Under the pieces are notes generated by a model. It was not told the origin of the DNA and did no database searches. It was given only the letters and a program-made list of their open reading frames with translations. Of a stretch of 64,000 nucleotides of DNA, positions 36,332 to 42,984 are shown piece after piece. Source of the DNA: Mycolicibacterium sp. BiH015 (GTDB lineage: Bacteria; Actinomycetota; Actinomycetes; Mycobacteriales; Mycobacteriaceae); assembly GCF_027706845.1 (NCBI RefSeq), contig NZ_JAQGCZ010000011.1:124001-188000 (forward strand), given 5' to 3'. Made by a program: the position numbers and the translations under genes. Within the stretch, counting starts at the first letter, position 1; each line of letters begins with the position of its first letter.

Positions 36332-37164
36332 GCGGCCACCCCGACCCGATGCCGAGGGCCGACGTGGAGGGGCTGCGTCACCAGGTTGAGCGGCTGGGTC
36401 ACGAGGTTGAGGGGCTGGGTGACAGCCTCGACCCGTTCGACGAGAACAACACCCGGCGGCCGCTGCGGCAACGCCTGGCGCGCCTCGGGCGGCGTTGCGC
36501 GCTGTGCCGCCAGCTCGCGATGTGCGCCGCGCAACCGCAGCACGGTGGTGATCACCGAACCGTTCACGATCTGCACCAGCAGGATCGGCATCAGTCCGGG
36601 CAGCGCGGTCGCCACCACGACGAACAGGCAGCGCTCGGTCTTACCGAGCGGGCCGCCGTTGCGGCGGGTCGCGCCGGCAGCGGCTGCGGCCAGCGACGCG
36701 AAGGTCGGCAGCGTCGCAGCAAGGGCGGCGATCACCACCTGCAGCACGGGCCAGGACAACCAGTCCAATCCCGGGCCGGACTGCCGTGCCGCCCATACCG
36801 CCAGACCCGCGAAGGCCAGCAGGTCGGCCGCACGATCACCGATCTCGTTGACCACGAAACCCCACGGCCTGCTCACTGCGCGCGCCCTCGCGACCGCGCC
36901 GTCCAAGTTGGCGCCGGCAAGGCGCAGCACCAGGAACACGGCGGCCAACGGCCACCATCCGAAGGCGACGAAAACTCCGGCCGCGGCGCCTGCGACGACG
37001 CCGGCGACGGTGAACGCGTCGGGTGAGATCTGCCGTGCGACCGCTGCGCCGACGATCGGTGTCAGGCGCGCGGTGAACCACGGCTTGAGCGCGTACAGGC
37101 CAGACATGCGTGCCCGGGCGCCTGTCGGCAGGGAGGGGTTGCGGGTGGCGACGGATGCGTTCAT
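36328..37164 (-). CDS. CDP-alcohol phosphatidyltransferase-like membrane protein with altered active-site motif
   Basis: This 278-residue, multi-helix protein belongs to the CDP-alcohol phosphatidyltransferase superfamily, which transfers a phosphatidyl group from CDP-diacylglycerol to an alcohol. The canonical motif is D-x2-DG-x2-AR-x8-G-x3-D-x3-D. Here I read A85-x2-D88-G89-x2-A92-R93-x8-G102-x3-N106-x3-D110, so the first and third Asp are Ala and Asn. It may be a variant subfamily with a changed metal site or a non-catalytic homolog. It is the first gene of the overlapping four-gene cassette. The acceptor alcohol cannot be predicted. Confidence 0.82.
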   Translation of the reverse strand: MNASVATRNPSLPTGARARMSGLYALKPWFTARLTPIVGAAVARQISPDAFTVAGVVAGAAAGVFVAFGWWPLAAVFLVLRLAGANLDGAVARARAVSRPWGFVVNEIGDRAADLLAFAGLAVWAARQSGPGLDWLSWPVLQVVIAALAATLPTFASLAAAAAGATRRNGGPLGKTERCLFVVVATALPGLMPILLVQIVNGSVITTVLRLRGAHRELAAQRATPPEARQALPQRPPGVVLVERVEAVTQPLNLVTQPLNLVTQPLHVGPRHRVGVAA

Positions 37165-37299
37165 GGCTGCTCCTTTCGTTGTCGCGCCGATGCCTCGTGG
37201 TCATGCGCGGCCAGGTGGCCGCGCATGGCGATGAGTACATCGAGCGGAAAGGGCTACCGATCCCAAGTAGTCGGGGACCGCGTCGCGCAACGGGAGGCG

Positions 37300-37842
37300 T
37301 CAGCGCGGCGCGGAACGCAAGAGGGTGAAGAAGCCGTGCGACGGGTCGTCGACGCTCGGGGAACCGACGGGCGTGCCGCGGGTGACAGGGTGGCTGAGGT
37401 CACGTGTCGACGGGTCGTTGACGTGGGCGGTGTCGGTGACGATGGCGCGTTGAACGATCTTCCACGTCCCGCCCCGCTTCTCGTAGCGGTCGAGGTAGCG
37501 TCCGCCGACGATGACGTCGACGTCGCGACCGTCCGCGACGAACGTATGCGTGGCGATCGTGTAGACCTCACCCTCGGCGGTGTCTCCGTCGATCGCGAAG
37601 GAGACCGTCGTCACGTGGTGCTGCATGGACCGCAGATAGGGGCGCGCCGCGGCGATCTGTTCGATGAAGTCGAGCGCCGATCCCGAGGAGAAGCGTCCGT
37701 GGGAGTCGGTTGCGTCGGGGTGGTAGAGGCGCCGCAGTTCGTCGACGTCTCCACGGTCGACGGCGCAGCAGTAGCGGTGCACGAGTTTGCGGAGCTGGTG
37801 CTCGTCGAGCATCTCCTGCACAAGCGCGTTGTCGGACGTCAT
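37300..37842 (-). CDS. SnoaL-like (NTF2-fold) protein
   Basis: The product has 180 residues when started at ATG 37842. It shows the SnoaL_4/ring-hydroxylating-dioxygenase-beta-like pattern: HQLRKLVHRYCCAVDRGDVDELRRLYHPDATDSHG, FIEQIAAARPYLRSMQHHVTT, and a GGRYLDRYEKRGGTWKIVQR close to the end. Proteins of this type are isomerases, dehydratases or small binding proteins. It lies 14 bp after the kinase-like gene and 135 bp before the phosphatidyltransferase gene, in the same direction. A much longer open frame reading through upstream is only fortuitous. No substrate is known. Confidence 0.82.
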   Translation of the reverse strand: MTSDNALVQEMLDEHQLRKLVHRYCCAVDRGDVDELRRLYHPDATDSHGRFSSGSALDFIEQIAAARPYLRSMQHHVTTVSFAIDGDTAEGEVYTIATHTFVADGRDVDVIVGGRYLDRYEKRGGTWKIVQRAIVTDTAHVNDPSTRDLSHPVTRGTPVGSPSVDDPSHGFFTLLRSAPR

Positions 37843-37856
37843 GTCAGCGCCACCCT

Positions 37857-38693
37857 TCAGTCCTGTACAGCTTTGGCGATCGCCACATACCGGGTCAACG
37901 CGGTGGTGAGGTCCCCGCGCGGGCTGTGGAGTTCCGATACCGCCGCGTGGATGACGCGGATGAGCGTCCACGCGCGGGCGCGGTCCTCGTCGAGGGCGGC
38001 AGCGTCGACAAGTCGGTAGAAACGTCGCCGAACGCCATCGCGGACGTCGCCGGAAAGATCGTCCCAGCGGTGCCACAGCATCGGAGCGAGTTCGAAATGC
38101 GGATCCCCGTTGAGCGGGCGTGGAGAGATCGCCAGCCACGGCCCGCGGCGTGCGCTGAGCACGTGTCGGTAGTGGAGATCGCCGTGCAATACGACGGCTG
38201 CGGTAGTCGGCTCGGAGGTCAGCTCCCTGCTCAGCGCTGCCGCCTGCTCCACCAGTCGGTGTGGGATCGGTGCCCCGCGCGGCAGGTGCTCCAGCTCGAT
38301 CGTTCGCTGCTGAACAAGTGAGGTGAGCGAGGCCATTTGTGGCATCGCAGGCACGTGCAGCCTGGGGTAGAGGCCGGCCACGATGGTGCACGCCTCGGCA
38401 TCGGGTAGCGTCTCGAGGCTCGGCAGGGTGAGGCGTTCCAGCAGTACCGCCCGCTGGTGCGGATCGGCCCGAAGTAGCCGCACTGCGCCATGGCCGCCCC
38501 AGCGCCGCAACACGAGATGGTCGTGCTCGGGTGCCTGGCCGGCTCTGCCGATCCGCAGTACGGCCGCCGCACCGTCGTCGGTACGCACCGGCAGCAGGTG
38601 CGCGTGGGTGCCGTTGTGGGCGGGTCCGTCGGTGCGCAAGCGCCACGACTCCAGCAGCTGCCGTACGGTGTTCGCCGGCTCTTCTGAGGTCAT
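37857..38693 (-). CDS. Aminoglycoside phosphotransferase-like protein, probable pseudokinase
   Basis: The 278-residue protein aligns by eye with streptomycin 6-phosphotransferase-type (APH(6)) enzymes. Three usually essential positions are changed. The N-lobe Lys in VLK is Arg47 (AVLRIGR). The catalytic-loop HGDLHxxN reads HGDLHYRHVL (170-179), so Asn is His177. The metal-binding Asp of the IDPKG segment is Ser190 (AISPRPLNGDP). The catalytic Asp172 is retained. Loss of both metal ligands suggests weak or no phosphotransfer. It is between the luciferase-like and SnoaL-like genes with gaps of 21 and 14 bp, so it is probably co-transcribed with them. Confidence 0.75.
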   Translation of the reverse strand: MTSEEPANTVRQLLESWRLRTDGPAHNGTHAHLLPVRTDDGAAAVLRIGRAGQAPEHDHLVLRRWGGHGAVRLLRADPHQRAVLLERLTLPSLETLPDAEACTIVAGLYPRLHVPAMPQMASLTSLVQQRTIELEHLPRGAPIPHRLVEQAAALSRELTSEPTTAAVVLHGDLHYRHVLSARRGPWLAISPRPLNGDPHFELAPMLWHRWDDLSGDVRDGVRRRFYRLVDAAALDEDRARAWTLIRVIHAAVSELHSPRGDLTTALTRYVAIAKAVQD

Positions 38694-38714
38694 CGAATGC
38701 TGTTGTCGCAGAGG

Positions 38715-39875
38715 CTAACCGGTTGGCTGTCTGGCCTGCTGTTCGGCGGCGTGATCTTCGATCGCCTTGCCGATGGCGTGCGCCGCCTGGTCGACGAAGG
38801 AAGTGCCGCTGTCGGTGACCCAGTCGCGGGAGGCGATCGGGCCCGCGAGTTGCCCGGTGAAATGGGGGATGACGAACTCTGCGAACAGTTCGTAGCTGCG
38901 CAGCTTCGCGGCGGGCGAAGCCCAGTCGTGGTCGAAAAGGAGGAAGGCGCCGAAGCCCCCGTTGCTCGCCGCGAGGAGTTCCTCGATCTTGGCGATCGCG
39001 TCGTCGGGGGTGCCGATCACCGCGAATCCCGATTCCCGGTTGTTCGCGATGATCTCGGCGGGCGTCTCGCCCTGGACAGGGCCGGCGGGCAGGATGTGCG
39101 TGAAATAGTGTGAGAACTGCGCGATTCCGTACTCGACGTCGCGTTCGGCCTGCTCTCGGGTCTCGGCGAGGTGCATCGGCCCGACCAGTCGCCACTTGGA
39201 CCGGTCCGCGACGTGGCCGTGTTGCGCCGCGACCTCTTCCCACGTATTCCAATGCTGGGCAAGCAGATCCATGCCCTGCCTGGCGGTGGCGGCGATCGAC
39301 AACATGCCGATGCCGTGCCTGCCCGCGCCGCGCGGGCCGGTCGGGGAGAACGACGCGGCGACGGCGATGTCGAAACACGGGTCGCTGTAGGGCCTGAGTT
39401 GCAGTCGCGCGTCCTGCAGCGTGAAACCGTCGGTGCGCATGGTGACCGTCTCGCCGCGCAGCAGTCGCACGATCGCATCGAGGCACTGCTCCATGCGGGG
39501 TCGTTGTTCGTCGGCCGGGATCCCGAGCATGTGCGCGTCCGAGGTGAGCTGGCCGGGCCCGCAGCCGAGCATCACGCGACCGCGGGTGAGGTGGTCGAGC
39601 AGCACCATGCGGTCGGCGAGCATCAGCGGGTTGTGGTAGGGAAGCGAGCTGACGCCGGTGCCGAGTTTGATGTGCTTCGTGCGTTCGGCCGCCACACCGA
39701 TGAACACCTCGGGGGAGGCGATGATCTCGAATCCCGCGGAGTGGTGTTCACCCACCCACGCCTCGTGGAAGCCGAGGCGGTCCATCGCCGAGATCAGATC
39801 GAGATCGCGTTCGAGCGCGAGGGTGGGGTTCTGTCCGACGGGGTGGAACGGTGCCATGAAGTTTCCGAAGCGCAT
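38715..39875 (-). CDS. LLM-class (luciferase-like) flavin-dependent oxidoreductase
   Basis: This 386-residue protein has the bacterial luciferase-like fold. It includes the N-terminal MRFGNFMAPFHPVGQNPTLALERDLDLI, GFHEAWVGEHHSAGFE, KLGTGVSSLPYHNPLMLADRMVLLDHLTRGRVMLG and IDNMPMP-region equivalents. Such enzymes use reduced FMN or F420 to oxidise diverse substrates; this one resembles the limonene-monooxygenase-like class. ATG 39875 begins at the family N-terminus. It is the first gene of the long minus-strand run that continues to the phospholipid cassette. Confidence 0.9.
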   Translation of the reverse strand: MRFGNFMAPFHPVGQNPTLALERDLDLISAMDRLGFHEAWVGEHHSAGFEIIASPEVFIGVAAERTKHIKLGTGVSSLPYHNPLMLADRMVLLDHLTRGRVMLGCGPGQLTSDAHMLGIPADEQRPRMEQCLDAIVRLLRGETVTMRTDGFTLQDARLQLRPYSDPCFDIAVAASFSPTGPRGAGRHGIGMLSIAATARQGMDLLAQHWNTWEEVAAQHGHVADRSKWRLVGPMHLAETREQAERDVEYGIAQFSHYFTHILPAGPVQGETPAEIIANNRESGFAVIGTPDDAIAKIEELLAASNGGFGAFLLFDHDWASPAAKLRSYELFAEFVIPHFTGQLAGPIASRDWVTDSGTSFVDQAAHAIGKAIEDHAAEQQARQPTG

Positions 39876-39915
39876 CTGGCCATTCTGGCCGCCGCGTGCG
39901 GGATCGAGGCTCGAT

Positions 39916-40104
39916 TCAGAAGTAGTGGCCTGCCGCGAGGTCGTCGAGCTGGCCTGATGTGTGGGCCGGGGCCGATGCGCTGTACGCCGTGATGTCGGTG
40001 GCGAAGACGGCGTTGGCGAAAGCGGAGCGTTCGACCAGCACGTCGGGGGAGGAGGCGGCGGGGACGTCGCGGGAGTGTTGTCCTCCGATCGGTGGAACCG
40101 TCAC
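39916..40104 (-). CDS. Possible 62-residue small protein
   Basis: From GTG 40104 this minus-strand frame shows typical mycobacterial codon use with C or G in nearly every third position. A strong AGGAGG lies just upstream, but closer to the start than usual. The product is hydrophilic (PDVLVERSAFANAVFATD, ending LAAGHYF) and matches no family I recognise. It could be a small gene or the remnant end of a longer one. Confidence 0.4.
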   Translation of the reverse strand: MTVPPIGGQHSRDVPAASSPDVLVERSAFANAVFATDITAYSASAPAHTSGQLDDLAAGHYF

Positions 40105-40202
40105 TCCTCCTGTCTGCGAGCCGATCGGTGGATGGCAACACAGTGTGATTACGCCAATGTAGAGGTCAGCTGGAGACGGTGTGCAGAGACAAGGAGCTGG
40201 CC

Positions 40203-40355
40203 ATGGTTCGCATCGAAAAGCATTGCGGCAGAACATGGGCCGCGATACTAACTGGCTATGCGGCGGCCTTGAGTGGCGCACCTACGCCACCCTGTCCCGG
40301 AAACGTCGGTGTCAACGGCGATCCAGAACAGCGTCACAATGCCGCGGAGCGGTGA
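40203..40355 (+). CDS. Possible 50-residue small protein
   Basis: ATG 40203 is preceded by AAGGAG at good spacing. The product has a moderately hydrophobic segment (WAAILTGYAAALSG) followed by PTPPCPGNVGVNGD and a polar tail, vaguely like a short exported peptide. Codon use is less typical than in neighbouring genes. Support is weak. Confidence 0.28.
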   Translation: MVRIEKHCGRTWAAILTGYAAALSGAPTPPCPGNVGVNGDPEQRHNAAER

Positions 40356-40527
40356 TCCGGCGGGTGACACCTGTCCGATCCATGACTTCCTGAGAAGGGA
40401 GCAGTGACCGCCGCGCGCCGCGGCTTCGCCGAGATCGCCGGCGGAGCGTTCGCCGAACTCAGGAAGCTCGCGACGGGTCTGTGATCGGCGAGGCATTGAT
40501 CGGCGCCGGCGGGGTACCTGCCGGGGC

Positions 40528-41868
40528 ATGACGTCAGAGACAGCTGCGGCGACAACAGAACCGACGAAACTCGCGCGCAAGATCACCGGACCGCTGTTGT
40601 TTCTCTTCATCCTCGGCGACGTGCTGGGCGCCGGCGTCTACGCGCTGATGGGTGAGCTCTCGGCCGAGGTCGGCGGTGTGCTGTGGGCGCCGTTGGCCGT
40701 GGCGCTGGGCCTGGCCCTGCTCACCGCCGGGTCATACGCCGAGCTGGTGACGAAGTATCCACGGGCGGGCGGGGCGTCGGTCTTCGCCGAACGCGCCTTC
40801 GGAAAGCCGCTGATCTCGTTCCTCGTGGGCTTCAGCATGCTCGCCGCCGGCGTAACCAGCGCTGCCGGCCTTGCGCTGGCCTTCTCCGGTGACTATCTCG
40901 CGACGTTCGTCGATGTCCCCGTCACGCTGGCGGCCCTGGTGTTTCTCGCGCTGGTGGCCTGCCTGAACGCGCGGGGCATCAGCGAATCGTTGAAGTCGAA
41001 TGTCGTCATGACGGTCATCGAGCTGTCTGGGCTCGTGTTGGTTGTCGGGGTCGTCGCTGCGATGGTCGGGCGGGGCGACGGCGATCTCGGAAGAGTCGGT
41101 GAGTTCCCCGAGGGCGCCACACCCGCGCTGGCGATCCTCGGCGGCGCCATCCTCGCGTACTACTCCTTCGTCGGGTTCGAGACATCCGCGAACGTCGTCG
41201 AAGAAATCAGGGATCCCCGCCGGGTCTACCCGCGCGCGCTGTTCGGAGCGCTGCTCACCGCCGGTGTCGTCTACGTGCTGGTTGCCCTCGCGAGCGCGAT
41301 TGCGCTACCGCCGGAGGAGCTGTCGCAGTCCTCAGGTCCGCTGCTCGATGTCGTCGCGGCGTCCGGGGTGGCGGTCCCCGACTGGTTGTTCAGCCTCATC
41401 GCGCTGGTCGCGGTGGCCAACGGCGCGCTGCTCACGATGATCATGTCGAGTCGGCTCACCTTCGGGATGTCCGAACAAGGCCTCCTCCCAAGCGTTTTCG
41501 CCCGCGTGCTGCCCAACCGTCGCACGCCGTGGGTCGCGATCGTCGCCACGACTGCCGTCGCGATGCTGCTCACGCTGACCAGGGATCTCTCGACGCTGGC
41601 CGAGACAGTGGTGCTCCTTCTGCTTTTTGTGTTCATGTCGGCCAATGTGTCGGTGCTCGTGCTGCGACGCGACCGCGTCGACCACGACCACTTCCGCGTC
41701 TGGACGTTCGTGCCGGTTCTCGGTATCGGCTCCTGCGTGCTGCTGCTGACGCAGCAGAGCGCCAAGGTGTGGCTGCTGGGAGGCGCGCTGCTGGCAGTCG
41801 GCGTCCTGCTTTATTTCGTCGCAAGAAAGGCAGGTGCCAAGACCGGGGAACACAGCAGGTCTCTATAG
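40528..41868 (+). CDS. APC family amino acid permease
   Basis: The 446-residue membrane protein has about twelve helices and the amino acid-polyamine-organocation pattern: TGPLLFLFILGDVLGAGVYALMG as helix 1 with the broken glycine-rich centre, the PRAGGASVFAERAFG loop, FVGFETSANVVEEIRDPRRVYPRA after helix 6, and a substrate-site GALLTMIMSSRLTFGMS. It likely imports amino acids or amines using a cation gradient. It lies upstream of the partner-switching operon with 67 bp between, and a small hairpin (41877-41892) is in that gap, so they are probably separate transcripts. Confidence 0.9.
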   Translation: MTSETAAATTEPTKLARKITGPLLFLFILGDVLGAGVYALMGELSAEVGGVLWAPLAVALGLALLTAGSYAELVTKYPRAGGASVFAERAFGKPLISFLVGFSMLAAGVTSAAGLALAFSGDYLATFVDVPVTLAALVFLALVACLNARGISESLKSNVVMTVIELSGLVLVVGVVAAMVGRGDGDLGRVGEFPEGATPALAILGGAILAYYSFVGFETSANVVEEIRDPRRVYPRALFGALLTAGVVYVLVALASAIALPPEELSQSSGPLLDVVAASGVAVPDWLFSLIALVAVANGALLTMIMSSRLTFGMSEQGLLPSVFARVLPNRRTPWVAIVATTAVAMLLTLTRDLSTLAETVVLLLLFVFMSANVSVLVLRRDRVDHDHFRVWTFVPVLGIGSCVLLLTQQSAKVWLLGGALLAVGVLLYFVARKAGAKTGEHSRSL

Positions 41869-41876
41869 ACGCGGGC

Positions 41877-41892
41877 GTCGGGCTTACCCGAC
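41877..41892 (+). terminator. Short hairpin between permease and PAS-ANTAR gene
   Basis: GTCGGG and CCCGAC pair around a CTTA loop 8 bp after the permease stop, followed by a moderately T-rich TCGAATTGGTTTG. It is weak as a terminator and could equally be an RNA element in the leader of the ANTAR operon. Confidence 0.35.
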
Positions 41893-41935
41893 TCGAATTG
41901 GTTTGTGGCGGCCCGCCAAGTGGAATAATGCATCA

Positions 41936-42604
41936 ATGCCGCACACTGACCGGGTGTCGAAGCCCGCGTTGGACGAGTTCCTCCGGTCCAGTGGCGATCT
42001 CCGTGTCGGCAGTTTCCGGTTCTGGTTCGTCGGGCAGCGGTGGGAGTGGTCCGACGAGGTCGCCCTCATGCACGGCTATCAGCCGGGCACGGTCACCCCG
42101 ACCACCGAACTTCTCCTCGCACACAAACACCCCGACGATCGCAGGCATGTGCAGGAGTTGCTCGACCAAGCGCTGCACTCGGGCGGCGCGTTCTCCAGCA
42201 GGCACCGGTTCATCGACACCAACGGCCGTGAACACACCGTCCTGGTCCTCGCGGACCGGATTTTCGACGACAGCGGCGCCGTCGTGGGCACCGAAGGCTA
42301 TTACGTCGATCTGACGGCCACCTTGCACGAGGAGCGTCGCGACGCACTCAACAATTCGCTGCCCGACCTGTTCGCTGCGCGCGCGGAGATCGAGCAGGCC
42401 AAAGGCGCGCTGATGCTGGTCTACGGGGTGGGTCCGGACCAGGCGTTCGAGCTCCTGCAGTGGCGGTCGCAGCAGACCAACACCAAGCTGCGGCTGCTGG
42501 CGGCCCAGATCGTCGCGGAGTTCCACACCGTGCGCGCCGAGCGTGACGATCTGAGACGCGAATTCGACCATCTCCTGCTGACCGTGCATCAGCGCGTCGG
42601 GTGA
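41936..42604 (+). CDS. PAS-ANTAR protein, putative RNA-binding antiterminator
   Basis: The 222-residue protein has a PAS domain (roughly residues 25-130, with WSDEVALMHGYQPG and HPDDRRHVQELLDQ, HRFIDTNGREHTV) followed by a C-terminal ANTAR domain (EIEQAKGALMLVYGVGPDQAFELLQWRSQQTNTKLRLLA). ANTAR domains bind double-hairpin RNA and prevent termination, usually on phosphorylation or ligand cues. It overlaps the next gene, a STAS protein, by 4 bp (GTGA) and heads the four-gene operon. ATG 41936 was chosen because the sequence before it is unlike a PAS leader. An AATAAT lies 6 nt upstream and may act as a -10. Confidence 0.9.
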   Translation: MPHTDRVSKPALDEFLRSSGDLRVGSFRFWFVGQRWEWSDEVALMHGYQPGTVTPTTELLLAHKHPDDRRHVQELLDQALHSGGAFSSRHRFIDTNGREHTVLVLADRIFDDSGAVVGTEGYYVDLTATLHEERRDALNNSLPDLFAARAEIEQAKGALMLVYGVGPDQAFELLQWRSQQTNTKLRLLAAQIVAEFHTVRAERDDLRREFDHLLLTVHQRVG

Positions 42605-42984
42605 CGGTGCACGAAGGCGTGGAACTCGTGGAAATCGTGCAGGAGGTTCGCGGCGGGGCTGTCGTGGTCCACGTCAGCGGTGAAGTCGATTCGGGCACAG
42701 TCGATTCGCTGTCCGAGGCCCTCACAACCGCGATCGCCGAGGCCCCGTCACACCCGGCCCGGTGCATCGTCATCGAATTGGACGGGGTCACCTATTTCGG
42801 GAGCGCAGGGCTCAACGCCCTGCTCAACTGCTCCGAGAAGGCTCGTGCAGAGGGTGTTGCGGTGCGTGTGGTGGCAACCGGCGCAGAGGTTCTGCGGCCC
42901 ATCGAGGTGACGAAGATCAGCGCCATCCTGCCGCCCTACCGGAGCCTGAGCGAGGCTCTTGCGGTGACGGACGAAACGCAGTGA
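42601..42984 (+). CDS. STAS domain anti-sigma factor antagonist (RsbV-like)
   Basis: The 127-residue product is a single STAS domain. It has VVHVSGEVDSGTVDSL at the start and the phosphorylation-site loop DGVTYFGSAGLNALL, in which the Ser of GSAGL is the expected target of an RsbW-type kinase. The C-terminal part (RVVATGAEVLRPIEVT) is regular. It starts at GTG 42601 overlapping the ANTAR gene and ends overlapping the giant sensor gene by 4 bp. The likely role is to bind and release an anti-sigma kinase. The partner is probably the RsbW domain of the next protein. Confidence 0.92.
   Translation: MTVHEGVELVEIVQEVRGGAVVVHVSGEVDSGTVDSLSEALTTAIAEAPSHPARCIVIELDGVTYFGSAGLNALLNCSEKARAEGVAVRVVATGAEVLRPIEVTKISAILPPYRSLSEALAVTDETQ

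Larger units (their letters stand above)
39876..40527. other. Gene-poor stretch with short candidate reading frames
   Basis: No established family is encoded in this 652-bp region. It holds a minus-strand candidate (39916-40104) and a plus-strand candidate (40203-40355), a 12-bp direct repeat CCGATCGGTGGA at 40085-40096 and 40121-40132, and, before the permease, tiny frames at about 40338-40406 and 40404-40484 whose stop and start overlap. It may contain decayed gene remains plus the promoter of the amino acid permease. Confidence 0.5.

Noticed and set aside
37300-39486. A 728-codon minus-strand frame covering the SnoaL-like, kinase-like and most of the luciferase-like genes
   Set aside because: Only its last 180 codons (from ATG 37842) look like protein; the rest is Arg/Pro-rich and antiparallel in frame to well-supported genes.
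41895-41930. SigF-type promoter before the PAS-ANTAR gene (GTTT-N17-GGAATA)
   Set aside because: Only two of six -10 bases match GGGTAT, so the similarity is not meaningful.
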